Positions 1 through 11,754 of a stretch of DNA of 64,000 nt are shown here, in pieces (position 1 is the stretch's first letter; every line of letters starts with the position of its first letter). The translations under genes were made by a program, and so were the position numbers. Source of the DNA: Stenogyne calaminthoides (lineage: Eukaryota > Streptophyta > Magnoliopsida > Lamiales > Lamiaceae); contig JBBCBC010000002.1 in assembly GCA_037126765.1 (NCBI GenBank), positions 22,289,853-22,353,852 of the forward strand, written 5' to 3'. The notes beneath the pieces were generated by a model, which did not search any database, had not been told where the DNA came from, and saw only the letters and a list, made by a program, of their open reading frames with translations.

Positions 1-1404
1 GAGGGAGGAGCAGGTCTTCTCCGAGGTGCTCGAGACATCGTCGGTTCGGATAAAATTTCTCAGAAATTTTTAAAGGAGCTCAGACCTCGAGAGATACCTA
101 CCTCGGGATATGCGAGGCTCAAACAGAAGAGCCAAATTTCAGAGTCAATCTGAAGATGTGCGGAGCTCGACAATGAGACGAGCCGACTCAGATTCAAACC
201 GAGGATATGCCAACTCAGGCCTCGTAACCCTCTCGATGCAAACCGAGGACGACCGCACAAACTGGGGATGCTCTAACGAGGCTCAGAGCGAGAATATTCT
301 TGATGAGCTCCGAAAGTGATCTACTTCTTGATCCCTTAGCGATGTTTCAAACCGAACCAGAGAGCCCAAGATGGAAGAAGGGAAGTCAAGAAGGCGAGTG
401 GAGGAGCAAGGGGGAACGGTTCATTCTTGACCGCTACCCCGAGCTCAAATTTCATACCCCGATCTTCAAGATGTCTTCTCAGATTAAGGACGATCAGATT
501 CATCCTCAATCGACTCTTCCCGAGATGCTTGATATTGCGGCATTCGAGGGGAAGCCCGGTGTAATGAGGAGACGGCCTTCCCGACCGACTTCTCGTGGTT
601 CGGGGAGGACAAAGCTCGGGATGAAAAACTCGATTTTGATGAGTTGGTTTGGAAGAAGTTGGGTGAAAGGAGAGCAAGGCGAAGTTGGTGCCCCGGCAGC
701 GGAGACAAATCTAAAGATGGAGATGGGGACCAACGGGGAGATGTTGAGAAGTTAGCCTCGGATGGAAAAGGAGACTTACATTGTCGATCAACCGAAATTG
801 GTCAACCTCGGATCGGTTAGATCTCTTCAGTGCCTTTTTGGCACTATTAACAATTATGCCAAAGTTACCGAAAAGTCCTATCTTTAACTCGAATTGTCTC
901 GATAAAATGCATCGAGGCTCGCTTGGAGACCGGAGCTCGGGACGAAAGCCGAGGCCTGGAGGATGATCGGGACAAAGACAGAGGTGCGAAGATTCCGAGA
1001 TTGATCTCACTCCCTTGATGGAGAAACTTGAGAAGGTTGAGCCAATGATGATCAAAATTGCTTCGGATGGAAGAGACGTTGGCCAATCAAGCTCAAAAGA
1101 TGGAAAGTCTTAGTCACTCTTCGTAGCCGGTGCAAATTCAAAACACTCGACCACCCGGATGACCTCCATGGAAGAAAAATTTGAATGAGAAGCCGGAGGG
1201 AGTCAAGGCCGAAGTTAAGTGATGAATCAAGCGTAAACACCGGGAGAGTTTCGATTTCTAGAGGTGAAACCGGCGTAAAAGAATGAGGTGCCGATAAAGT
1301 CCGCTTTGTTGAGGAAATGAGCTCAATGCTCATGACCAAGATGACAGAGATGTTCAAGGAAGCACTCTCGGCGCTTTTTTGCCCACTTATCTCAAGAATT
1401 TTTC
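1..1404 (+). other. Unassigned, retroelement-like flank of SIRE-A
   Basis: I recognise no protein family here. The longest open stretch (300-755, 151 codons) is rich in charged residues and has no motif I can name. The sequence is unusually rich in ctcgag/ctcgg-like CG words for plant repeat DNA. It leads directly into the 3' ORF of the SIRE-type element at 1405, so it is probably internal sequence of that element (inference). An unrelated insertion cannot be excluded. Confidence 0.3.
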
Positions 1405-2526
1405 GTGGCCAAGAACCATCTAAGGAGGCCGGAAGATTTAACAAGATCAGATAGCGAGGAGAGATTCATTTGTGTGAGCAAAGAGCAATATCACATGGAC
1501 ACAGCACTCTCCAGACTTCTTCCAAATTACGGTGCCAAGAAGGGGAAAAGGAAGGTGAAGACCTCAGAAAGTTCATGGCACGTACTTTGGAGAAGAAGGC
1601 TCAAAAAGATTGTTGAAATGTATAATTTAGCCAAAGCCTTAAAAGAAGTCGAAGCTTCTGAGAAGTTAAAGTTTGCTCAGGTGGAGAAGCCTGTCTACAC
1701 TCGAGTTTCTAAGCAAACCATGCTTGATGTGTCAAAAGAAAAACTGAGTGCTAGAGCAAAGGTTGGAACAAGCCAGGCTGCTGCTGAAATGCCTATGAAG
1801 AGGAAAGCCTCGGGTGTTGTTCAACCTGAAAGCAAGCGTGCAAAGGCTTCTAAGCCAATCCAGAGAAAGCTGATTCTGGATGATGAAGAGAAAGAAGAAT
1901 CTGAGTCTCAACCTCAGATGAAAGTCTTCAATACTAGAAATGCTCTGAAGACACTCCAAATGGAACAAGCTAAGAAAGTTGTTGCTTCGGTCTCAGGAGC
2001 ATCTGTGATCAGAAAGAAGATAGACGAAGAGCAGAAGCGAAGGAGTGAATTCAGGAAGTTTGCGAGCAAGAGGAAAGGAACATCAAAAGCGCTAAAGTGG
2101 CCCCACGTTGATAAATGGATGCCCATTAAACTCAACGATATGTGGGGAAGAAGTCAAGAGAACCTTCTGGTTCAATTATGATGTTCTCAGGGAATGGAGA
2201 GGGAAGGCTCAGATCAGAATGAAGCATTCATTGAGTATCTCCTTACCTTCTATCCAAAGTATCTACAGAGCTGGATTAACCTTGCGGATGAAGGAGAAGT
2301 ACAGATAGTAGCCCCTGGTTCATATTCCTATCCTCCTCCAAGACTTGATAATGGCTTGGTGAATGAGAAGGCCATTACTCAAGAGATTGCTCAGTATGCT
2401 GGTCAGTTGGGTCTAACAGGAAATAGTCCGGACATCATCAAGGAAAGAAATGAGCTGAAGAAGAGATTCTTCGGAATGTTCGATCTGGAGGTGCCCACTG
2501 ATGAAGTTGAGAATGAAGAAAACTGA
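1405..2526 (+). pseudogene. Extra 3' ORF of SIRE-type Copia (SIRE-A), broken
   Basis: Open from 1405 to 2181, then again in the same frame from 2194 to 2526. A stop and apparent frame slips lie at about 2150-2215, where the reading seems to pass through another frame. The product is highly charged: Lys/Arg-rich at residues 130-160 (several KRK-like clusters that could act as nuclear localisation signals) and helix-prone at residues 180-225. There is no signal peptide or membrane segment. It lies between where pol should end and the polypurine tract at 2993. This is the position of the so-called env-like ORF of SIRE/Maximus Copia elements. That assignment rests on position, not on a recognised domain. 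Confidence 0.5.
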
Positions 2527-2532
2527 AGAGCA

Positions 2533-2583
2533 GAAGACTGAAGAGCCAAATCTGAAGACTGAAGAGCCAAATCTGAAGACTCA
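2533..2583 (+). repeat. 21-bp direct repeat after the SIRE-A 3' ORF
   Basis: Two full and one partial copy of a 21-bp unit built on gaagactgaagagccaaatc, starting just after the stop at 2524-2526. The unit length is a multiple of three, and the same words occur just inside the ORF, so this may be former C-terminal coding sequence. Confidence 0.7.
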
Positions 2584-2992
2584 GAAGATTCTGTAATCTT
2601 TAAATTTTTTGTCTTTTTGATTTTGTTGATAAACCCATTGTAATCTGTAATGGTATACACATCATCAATGAAGATTTATCATTATGCTCAAAAGATAATA
2701 TCTCATTATCTTATTTACATGTCTTTTATTTTGATATGCCTGAATGTATGATGATATGGGGGAAATTGTCTGAATTTGAAAAAAAAAATTGTTTAAGTAT
2801 TTGGTAATGAACTATTTAAAGAGATTCATTATTGAAGAAATTGCTGAAAGATTAAACTGCTGAGAAACTCTGAAATTGTTGGGAGATTCTCTGATTTAAG
2901 AAATTGTTGGGAGACAACCAATCTTGTAATAGGATAAACTGAAACCTGAGTATAGGTTATATGTTTGTAACAAGATAGGTTTTGACATCATC
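2584..2992 (+). other. Untranslated 3' region of SIRE-A
   Basis: AT-rich, no coding signal. It contains repeated short blocks around attgttgggagattc (near 2876-2915) that resemble the LTR start, so extra PPT/LTR-like words occur before the true LTR boundary. Confidence 0.5.
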
Positions 2993-3006
2993 AAAAAGGG
3001 GGAAAT
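2993..3006 (+). other. Polypurine tract of SIRE-A
   Basis: The purine run aaaaagggggaaat lies directly before the LTR start tgttggga. The leading phrase gacatcatcaaaaaggggga is nearly repeated before the second element at 9341-9360 (gtgtcatcaaaaaggggga), showing that both belong to one lineage. Known role: primer for plus-strand DNA synthesis. Confidence 0.8.
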
Positions 3007-3870
3007 TGTTGGGAGATGAATTTAATAAAGATATATGATTTTGATTAAGATCCCAAAACCCCTAAGTATGACATGTTCAGAATGATCTTGATAGTTGAGT
3101 CAGGATTTAGTTTTAGAGTATTCAGGATGTTATCTGCAAAATGTATAGTCACAGATAAAGTTTAGGATAGGTTTCAAGACTCAAGAAGAACTCGATATGT
3201 TTTCGAAGTATCCAAGTTTCGGGATGAAACCGAGATATCAAGACTCGAGATGATATCTTGAAATCAAGACTCAAAGACGAAGACTCAAAGACATCGGTCA
3301 AGATAAACTACAAAGATTCGAAGACCTCAAGACTCGTAAGATGTAAGATCAAGAATCAAGATCAAGAGTATCAAGGCACAAGAATTATCGAAGACTCGTA
3401 ATATCTTTGAATGCTCAAGATGAACCGAAAGTGTTCCGAGGCAATCGATAATATCTATCGAAGGATGCAATCTTGAGAAGATCGCGATTCCTTAAGAAGT
3501 TAGATATTGCCAAGACATTCAAATGCGCATAAAAGGAACTAAGTCGGAAGTGTTGTTAAGGTTATATCACTTTTCGAGTTTGTAACCAAAAAGAGCCGTT
3601 GAAGGTGTCTACCTTTAATCGGAGACAAAAGTCAAAAAGAGGAAGACGACATTTGACCCACCGACATCGATAAAGGATGTGTCAAAAAAAGATGTCAGAT
3701 GTACAAAAGTTCCAGACTGCAAAAAGTGAAGACCGGCTACATGAAAAGCTATTGCCTAAAATGTGTTAGGGAGTTTCAAACCCTAAATATAGCCGTTTCA
3801 CACACCACAAGAGGAACTCACGGTTTATCTCTCCAACGGATAGTTTTCAAAAGTGACCTTGGTGTATGCC

Positions 3871-3878
3871 TATAAATA
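3871..3878 (+). promoter_or_regulatory. TATA box in SIRE-A LTR
   Basis: tataaata in the context gcctataaatattggtgac. Its position fits a U3/R promoter, with transcription expected to start about 30 bp downstream. Confidence 0.6.
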
Positions 3879-4186
3879 TTGGTGACCCTCTACATTGTAA
3901 GGTTACGGGAAATTTATACGCAACTCAAGAGCTCAAACTTATTCTTGCAAAAGTGAAAGCACTCGAAAAACTTAGAATTTCCCAAGTGCTTCGATATTGA
4001 AGAGAGCTCACTATACTAAGTCTAGCTTGATAAAATTTATCCAAAGCTTGGTCGAGATATCCTAACCCTTTGCATTGTGCTTCATTGTAAAGGATATCTC
4101 ATCCTAGTTGGAAACCAATCGAGAAACCCCCAAAACCCTTGAGAAGGTATTTGGAGTGTGTTTGTTGGTAAGAAAGAGTTGTAAAG

Positions 4187-4410
4187 AGTTAGTAAACCAC
4201 GCGGAGTAGTCGTAAAAACTCTAGAGAAGAAGTTAGTAAGCTCTGGGGGTAGTCCGAAAGCTTGTGTGTGATTGAGTAAGTAAACTACGGAGGTAAAAAA
4301 AACTCAAGGTCGGGTTGAGTAAGTAAACTACGCTGAGTAGTCGTAAAAACTCAGTACGAGTTGAGTAAGTAAACCACGAGGTAGTCGTAAAGCTCTTGGT
4401 TGATAGTGAA
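4187..4410 (+). repeat. Degenerate ~45-bp minisatellite in SIRE-A LTR
   Basis: About five copies spaced 42-46 bp (starts near 4187, 4229, 4275, 4321, 4366). The core is agtaagtaaactacg followed by gagtagtcgtaaaaactc. It lies in the presumed transcribed R/U5 part of the LTR. Confidence 0.75.
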
Positions 4411-4933
4411 TTTCTCTCAAGAGTCGGGGAGAGTGGACGTAGGAGCTTGAGTCTCCGAACCACTATAATTGTTGTGTTCTTTATTGCTTTCCTTATCTCG
4501 TATTTTAATTTGCATTGACTTGTTTTGAAAGCATACTTTTCATCGATATTAGGTTGGAATCAATCCAATTGAAGTTGCATAAGTGAATCACAAACCTAAT
4601 CACTATTTCAATTAAGGGAAGGTTTTAAGCAAAGTTTTAAAACGAGTATAATCTAAAGGGCCAACCATTCAAGACGATCGAAAGTAGCTAGAACAGATAG
4701 TTATCAAACCGAACTCTCTTCCGAGGATTGAAGAAGTTAGTTATCCGATCCAAGCAACTCGGGATCTCTTACACTCGGGACTCGGTTGGGATTATCCGAG
4801 GTATCGAAAGCAAATTTCGGGATCACGTCTCGAAGAGACTTTGACTCGGAGCGATTTGTGTTTCTCGTAACCTAATCTTCGTGACTATATCGACCCAAGT
4901 GACCTCAAGAAGAAAAAAGTTTTAAAACACCGA

Positions 4934-4962
4934 ACACGTGTACTCCCCCCCCATACACGTGT
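4934..4962 (+). other. C-rich-loop hairpin near the SIRE-A LTR end
   Basis: A perfect 9-bp inverted repeat, acacgtgta / tacacgtgt, encloses the loop ctcccccccca. It ends 26 bp before the LTR terminus. The SIRE-B LTR has a hairpin of different stem sequence but similar C-rich loop at the same distance from its end (10735-10769). Confidence 0.75.
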
Positions 4963-4988
4963 AAGACTCGTTTGCACCGGGACCAACA

Positions 4989-6027
4989 GACATATCGAAA
5001 TATTCAGACTATAATTACGCATGTCAAATCGTGCCAACTTAGGGAATAGAGACTACTATTCTAGACTAAGTTTTGGCAGAACATCGATCCCAAGAATTGG
5101 CTTGATCTCGAGAAGAATCGATTAGGTCAATGAAATCGATTACATCTAAATCGATCGGGGATGAGGAAGATCAGTTGAGCTTAATACCTCAACAAATCAG
5201 ATATATATATCAATCTATGAGAAAAACAGAAATATCAGTTGAAGGGGGAACTTCAACTGATCAAGGAGGATCAGAAAAGGTAAATCAGACGCAAAGTGAA
5301 GCGGATCAGTTGAATAGAATAGTTGGGAAATTATAAGGATTAGGCAAAAAACTTAGATCAACAAGTGGAATCAACAACTACATGTGGTATTGAATGATTA
5401 CAATATCAGTCAACCAGATACGCTTTTTTGTTTCCTTGTTTATTGCTTAATTATTTGATCTTATCTGATATTATTTGTCTTACTGTACTCATTACCTTTT
5501 GTGACGTATTCCCTGCAAAACATTTAATGCGGACGTGGGGTACTTGTATTAATTGCTACAAAATGTGCTTTTAAATCCAAAAGGTATTCGTACGTGATTT
5601 TCCTGACCATACGATCAAAACCGCTTAATCTGGATCGTTTAATCTTTTCAAACGGTTGATCTTCCAATCTCGTTTATCCCTCCTCCTTATAAGTTACATC
5701 AAAACCCTACCAGAGTTTTCTTATTCTCAAATTTGCGATTTATTCTCTGAAAACTCAAATTACCCTTTTGTGATTCAAGTGTTTTCCTGCGATTCAAACT
5801 CATTTTCTGAAAAATTGAATCTGGTAATTTCTGGTTATTTGATGTTTTTCGTTTTCAAAATCCTTTGATCATATAGATTATGTCTATGTGTTATCCTGCG
5901 ATATGCCTTATCTTTTCTTGTTATCCGTATGTGTTTATCGATTACTAGGCCTGAGAATAGGTCTGATAATCTATACATGATATCTTTATGTATATGCACA
6001 ATTTTAATCGAGCCTATCTTGTTGTAG
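4989..6027 (+). other. SIRE-B internal sequence before its 3' ORF
   Basis: Holds a short open stretch (5130-5336, 68 codons) without a recognised domain. A leader-like block at 5640-5830 follows: a ccttataag element near 5682, then pyrimidine-rich sequence. An intron-like 3' end, cttgttgtag, lies directly before the ATG at 6028. If SIRE-A inserted into SIRE-B, this is the downstream half of the split element (inference). Confidence 0.35.
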
Positions 6028-6381
6028 ATGGCCACTCACGGCATGGGAAAGATAATGTGCAACTATGCTGAACTAGCGACAAAGATTGTCGATGACAAAT
6101 TCATACAATTTGGTGCTACGCGGGATCCAGAATCAATGGAAGTGGAACAAATTCTGAAGAAAGGAGGCCTTGAGAAATTCTGTGCTGATCACTGCAATCC
6201 AGTGATGCAATATGAAGCACTCGAATTCCTAAGGAATTTGAAGGTGGATACGAACACCCCTGGAGATGAACTGATCTCTTCAGTCAACGGAGAGGAGATC
6301 AGACTGACGAATGCTGACATATCTCGTCTGTTCAGCTTGCCCAAAGGATTAATCTCACTGCGACTACTCTGGGGAGAATGA
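6028..6381 (+). pseudogene. N-terminal part of SIRE-B extra 3' ORF
   Basis: 117 codons starting at an ATG directly preceded by a good 3' splice site (tgttgtag). Residues 30-75 are helix-prone and residues 85-110 form a block ending in SRLFSLPKG. This resembles the N-terminal domain of proteins often annotated in plants as putative plant transposon protein; I make this link from general similarity only. The frame is lost after residue 117. There is no membrane segment, so a true envelope role is not supported. Confidence 0.4.
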
Positions 6382-9191
6382 AGATGAGCCGATCGTAAAA
6401 CGAACTCTTCAGGGAAGCTGACAAACATCAGACCGCAGGTTTTGTCAGACCAATGCTAAAAAGGAAATACCGACTGTTGTTTGACATATTGTCAAAAACA
6501 ATCATGGTTATTTCATCAGCTCAGATGCTCTAACATCCGTCAAACTGTACAGCATGGCTGCAATAATTGATGAAGCCAAGAACATCAATTGGCATGGCTT
6601 CCTGAAGGCCATTCTACTCCAAGAACATGAAAATTTTGGAGTTAATGAATGAAGGCAGGTCTATCTGAAGAAGAGGATCAGCAATCTCAACAAGGTTGCA
6701 GTTATCTTGAAAGACAAACTGCCAAATGCTGAATGGGACCAGAATGGACTGAAGTCCTACAAGGCCTTCCTCACAACAACTTCAGCTATATATGGGCCAC
6801 CTGATGATGATATGCGGCCCACTCCTCCAAAGGTGAAGAAAGGAAAAACCAAGGAGGCAACCTCGTCTACACCAGATGCTCCCCAAAAGAAGAAAAGAAA
6901 ACTGGTGAAGGCTCAAGAGAAGAGGCCGAAGAAGGCAAAACAGGCCTCCATGACTCTGTTTCGGAAGATGAGTCGATGATAATGAGCGCCAGATCACCGA
7001 TGCGCATGTAGATCGGGAGAGAAAAATCGGACAGCAAAGCTTCTCAAGCCGAGAGCTCGCCCGTAACATTCTCGAGGAAGGAGCAAGAGATTTAACGATC
7101 TCCTTCTCCTCAAACTCGAGTTGATTCACCGCTCAGACTTCTGGCTACTAAGCATGTTTCTCCTTCTCTTCCACCTATCCACGAATCTGAAACTACATCA
7201 GTTCGCGAACCGTAAAGCTTGTTCTTGCAGAGCCGAACGTAATTGCTTCGACAAACAGAACCTCTGCGCAGTCGAGCTAATCAGCCAACTTCCGCTTACT
7301 CAAGCACCACCGTAACCCTCTACATCTCATCAACCGAACTGGGTCGATCCAACAAATAATTCTCGAGTCCAGATCATCCAAGACCATCAAGGAAAATGGT
7401 CAGGATGCAAATTGAACAAGATATTGATGCGATGTATCCAGAGCTGGTAGCCCATCCTGTTATCAGAGAGGAAGTTATGGAGATCCTCACATGGAAAGAT
7501 CTCTGGTTAAAGAGCTTCTCAAACTTTATGATGATTATAGAACAGATGGGAGGTGCTGATGAATTTGCAGATTTTGATTTCGATGTGAAGAAATCGCTCA
7601 GTAGGATCACCGGTGAGGTGATAACTACTAAATCAATTAAAGCTCGATCCACAGAAGTGGGGTTGATCGAACAAGGTGAATCGAGATGGCCAAGAAGCTC
7701 TCAAGCAGAGATATGCTTTATGAAGGATGCGGGAGCTGCCGATGATAGTGGAATCGGTCTTTGCAGTTCATGACCAACCACTGGAGGCACAAACAACTGA
7801 AACAGATCAAGTGACGCATACCATTCCTACATCTCACATCACCGCTGATCAACTTCAGGAGATCAGATCATGTCTCAAAGATCTCCTGAAAGAAGAAGTT
7901 GAGGGAGTGATAGTCGATCGAGGCGATTGGCCGGAAAGAAATAACAGATCAAAGGGAATTGGCTATTTCCCAGATTGAGGCAATCAAAGAACAGTTCTCC
8001 CAAACTGTGACCACCATGTCAGCCAAACTTATAAAATCAGTTGATGACAAACTAATTCAGGTGGATCAACAACAAGTTTCTTTTCTGATGCTCACTGAAA
8101 AGCTAGAACTGACATAAGAGAAACTTGACAAACTAATTCTTACACTCTCTACTGCCATGGAATCTGTCAAAATTGAGTTGATCTCGAAGGTTCAAGATCT
8201 AACTGCTCAAGCTCAAGGTTTATCTGTTCTTGAGATCTCAACAGGCGATATCGATCGACTTTTGGTTCTCGACCTCCCACCTCACCGCTTCTTTTTGATC
8301 AAACCAAAAAGGGGAAGGACAGAGTGAGAAACCAACCGACACGATCGTAACAACATGAAGACCCGATTCGATAGCTTGAATCTTATGGACAAAGACTAGA
8401 CCATCCGGATCTTTTTGCTAACGAAATTTCGAAAAAAGATGGAAAAGTCAAAGGCAAGAAAGGTCGATGCGGGTCTTTGGGACATCACAACTTGTACCGA
8501 TACCACTCGGACTAAGAAAATCACAAGAAAAGGCTAGCCAAATTCAAAGCCGATAAGAAATCGGGCCGAGAAATCGTCCAAAGAGCAGATTGTCAAGAAG
8601 CCCGAAAAGAGCGAAGAAGAAAGAAAGGGCGTAAAAATTGGTAGAGGCGTAAGATCTCAAGAAGAAATTCGGATCAAGGGCTAAGAAAGGAAAGGCCGGA
8701 AAATGCACGTAACCTCACCGCCAAAGAAGAGTTGATGAGATCATTCCAAAAACCGATGCACACGCCGATAGGTTTGAGGAATGGAATAAGATCGAAGTTA
8801 ATGGCTTCGGATGCCTTTTGTTCTCGATCTTGTTCCACAAGAAGAATCTCCGAGATCTGTCAATTCCTCAACTGGTTGGAAAACAAACATCCGCATTTTT
8901 CAAGTATTCGGAAAATGAGGCCAAGATAATCAACGTAAAAATATCGCCAAGAATATGATCCGTTGGATTACTCGAAGAAGGCGGATGGCTCATTTGATGA
9001 TGGCATTTCAGAGATTCTATTTTGACATCCCGAGCAAAAACGCGCATAATCGATCCTCAAAGAAGTCAATGATGTCAAATGGAAACTTTATCAGATTTTC
9101 AACGTCTCTCAAGATCAAAGAGAGATGCCAGAAGGATACAAGCCTAAAGAGTGAAGAATCAGAAGACCTCTCAGGATCAGCTGCTTTTTAA
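6382..9191 (+). pseudogene. Degenerate remainder of SIRE-B 3' ORF
   Basis: Open pieces in shifting frames: 6707-6979 (very Lys-rich, including KKKRK near residue 62), 7396-7773 (acidic helical), 7727-7978 and 8955-9191. Sequence around 8030-8250 reads as alternating charged/hydrophobic helix, possibly coiled coil. No pol motif is present. The pieces lie in order before the polypurine tract at 9350, so they look like one decayed ORF of the same positional class as 1405-2526. Confidence 0.4.
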
Positions 9192-9349
9192 ATTCAAACT
9201 TTTCTGTTGTAACATGTAATCGACATATCTAATGAGAAAAGTTTATTTTCTGATCCTAAGACAAAATCTCATTGTCTTCTGATTATGTGCTCTTTACTGT
9301 TCTATATTTATCAATTGTGTTTGGTTTCTCATAGTGTTTTGGTGTCATC

Positions 9350-9363
9350 AAAAAGGGGGAAAT
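9350..9363 (+). other. Polypurine tract of SIRE-B
   Basis: aaaaagggggaaat directly before tgttggg, identical to the tract of SIRE-A. Confidence 0.8.
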
Positions 9364-10087
9364 TGTTGGGAAATTTAGAGTTTTGATGAAAGTTCTAAAA
9401 CACATGTAATAGGACCAGTCAGACCTGTTAGCTGACTGATGTTTATATTACCGTTTATAGAATACCAGTTGATAATTCTTTGATAGAACAACCGATGTAA
9501 TAGATAGGTCACATATTGAGGGGGAACCTCAATATGTATAGGTCGATCTTAAGATCCAAAGAATACCGATATCCGATGTGCCGTAATGCAAGAGAAGACG
9601 AGAAGATCGGATCGATCCGATCTAGTCGATATCTCATTTGAAGTCATGAAGCTCAAACTCGAGAATACTTGAAGATCGATGACTTCCAAGATCGCACGGA
9701 AGACCTACATCACCGAAGTCGCTAGTTGAAGCTAAGTCAACCGGCACCAGAAGACTCCATCGTAGATCGATCGATTCGATCGATCAAAGTCATTTCACCA
9801 GTGAAAAATCGATGTTTCACCAAATCATACGTCAATGATCCGAACAAGAAGAATGTCAAACTTAGTTGGAAGAACAACACCGAAAAAGTAAGGCTCGTTA
9901 ACCAATAAGAACAAGACACGATGATCGGAGCCGACAATTACGGATTCGTGCCGCTTCTCCAACGGCTATAAAAGACACTATTCACGCCGCCATGCCATTC
10001 TCAAGCACGCCACATCAATCCTCGCAAGCCTACTAAATATAGCCCGAAATTCAAATTGCTCTCCAACGGCTCTTTGATTTCGAGGTC

Positions 10088-10095
10088 TATAAATA
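10088..10095 (+). promoter_or_regulatory. TATA box in SIRE-B LTR
   Basis: tataaata in the context aggtctataaatatgggatc, placed in the LTR like the box of SIRE-A. Confidence 0.6.
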
Positions 10096-10734
10096 TGGGA
10101 TCACACTTCGAGAGTGAATACGAAAACCCCAAAACGATCAAGAAGCTCAAGCTATAATCGATTTCCGCACGAAGAACACGAACAAGAAGATTATTTTATT
10201 AAGTGTTCATCCCATAAGTTCTTAGCATAGAAATCTTTTCATCTAGCTGATAGGCTATCTTAAACACTAGAGAAGATTTCATAGTTGGAACCAAAACAAT
10301 CTTATCCAAACCCAAAGTTAGGTTAAGTTGTTTAGCAAGATTTCGCATAGGGTTTCTAGTTCGATTTACGGGATCGGTTGAGTGAGAACTCTTTAAATAT
10401 CTGTCGGTGTACTGTGTTGGACTAACACAAAAAATCTAAGTCCAGTTGGTTTAGTTGGTGCCCCTTGTGATAGGTTAAGATCAGCTAGCACCAAGCTTCT
10501 GATCTGATCAAGTTTGACACTTTAGTCAATTGGTTAAAAGACTGACTTTGGAATCTGATTTATCAAAACTGGTTTTTCACACGGGTAAAACTTAGCTTCC
10601 GCACATAGTTAAACTGATAGTTACCGAACTGATCTGCCTTCAGCCGATTAGTAAGTTGGTTATCAGTCCAAACTGATTCACTCGCACTATGATCAGGCTA
10701 AATGCTTTCACACCGACTGCAAGAAAAAGTTTTT

Positions 10735-10769
10735 CGTAAGTCTATTCACCCCTCCCCTCTAGACTTACG
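10735..10769 (+). other. C-rich-loop hairpin at the SIRE-B LTR end
   Basis: A 10-bp perfect inverted repeat cgtaagtcta / tagacttacg around the loop ttcacccctcccctc. The tandem copies at 11524-11553 and 12307-12341 repeat the structure. The last copy has a different but still perfectly paired stem (cagaagtcta / tagacttctg). Confidence 0.8.
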
Positions 10770-10970
10770 CCCTCACAATTTGGATTCGGGACCCTCTGAG
10801 AAAGGTACAAAACCTTTCTTGGAATCTTGCATGCTGAATCACTTTAAGACAATATCTATGTATGAAGCTTGCGATAAGCCTATCATCATTTTCTTGTGAT
10901 CTCGAGTGATTATGATCCCAAGGATGTGACCGGCTTCCCCTTAGTCCTTCATATCAAAATGTTTTGACAG

Positions 10971-11291
10971 TCATGCTCTTACGTCTGACAATACCTTTAC
11001 ATCGTCTCCGATGAGCAGAATATCGTCTACGTATATTACTAAGAATACCAATGCAGTTCCGACGCGCTTCTTATACACACAACTTTTGATCTCGTTTTGA
11101 TCGAACCCGTAAGACTTTATAACCTGATCAAAACATTGGTTCCAAGTACGCGACGCTTGCTTTAGTCCATAAACGGATTTCTTGAGCTTGCAAACTAGAT
11201 TTTCTTGGCCTTTTTCAATGAACCCTTCGGGTTGCTGCATATAGATTTCTTCTTCAAGACTTCCGTTGAGGAAAGCTGTCTTGACATCCAT
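10971..11291 (-). pseudogene. Copia reverse transcriptase fragment, tandem copy 1
   Basis: A 106-codon open stretch covering the reverse transcriptase core. The first catalytic Asp block is DVKTAFLNG (residues 2-10), followed by YGLKQASRTWN (45-55) and the active-site YVDD (about 91-94). Sequence homologous to the RT C-terminal side continues out of frame down to about 10,800. It has no upstream coding context, so it is a fragment. Confidence 0.85.
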
Positions 11292-11754
11292 TTATCAGAT
11301 CTCAAAATCGAGATGCGCAGCTATCGACAAGAGAATACGGATGGACTTGAGCATAGCTACAGGTGAAAAGGTCTCCTCATAGTCGATCCCTTCTTTCTAA
11401 GTATATTCTTTTGCCACAAGTCTAGCCTTGAAGGTTTCTACCTTTCCGTCCGGTCCAAATTGATTCACTCGCAGACTGATCAAAGCTAATCGCTTTCACA
11501 CCGATCAAGACAAAAGTTTTTTTTAAGTCTATTCACCCCTCCCTCTAGACTTACGCTTTCACAAAACCCGTTCGGGACCTACAGAAAGGTACAAAACCTT
11601 TCTTGGAATCTTGCATGCTGAATCACTTTAAGACAATATCTATGTATGAAGCTTGCGATAAGCCTATCATCATTTTCTTGTGATCTCGAGTGATTATGAT
11701 CCCAAGGATGTGACCGGCTTCCCCTTAGTCCTTCATATCAAAATGTTTTGACAG

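Larger units (their letters stand above)
3007..4988 (+). repeat. 3' LTR of SIRE-A (1,982 bp)
   Basis: Begins tgttggga directly after the polypurine tract and ends gggaccaaca, giving canonical TG...CA ends. It holds a TATA box at 3871, a minisatellite at 4187-4410 and a C-rich-loop hairpin at 4934-4962. The upstream U3 part is full of degenerate caagactc words. The 5' LTR lies outside the window, so no age or TSD can be given; the 5 bases after the LTR are gacat. Confidence 0.8.
9364..10795 (+). repeat. 3' LTR of SIRE-B, end fused to Copia E1
   Basis: Starts tgttggga after the polypurine tract. It has a TATA box at 10088, and its tail carries the C-rich-loop hairpin. The expected terminal ...gggacctaaca-like end is replaced after gggacc by reverse-strand Copia reverse transcriptase sequence, so the exact end is uncertain by a few bases. 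The last ~125 bp are repeated in the tandem units that follow. Confidence 0.75.

Noticed and set aside
6028..9191. A true viral envelope gene in SIRE-B
   Set aside because: The ORF is in the env position, but no signal peptide, membrane anchor or cleavage-site pattern is visible, so only a positional label is used.
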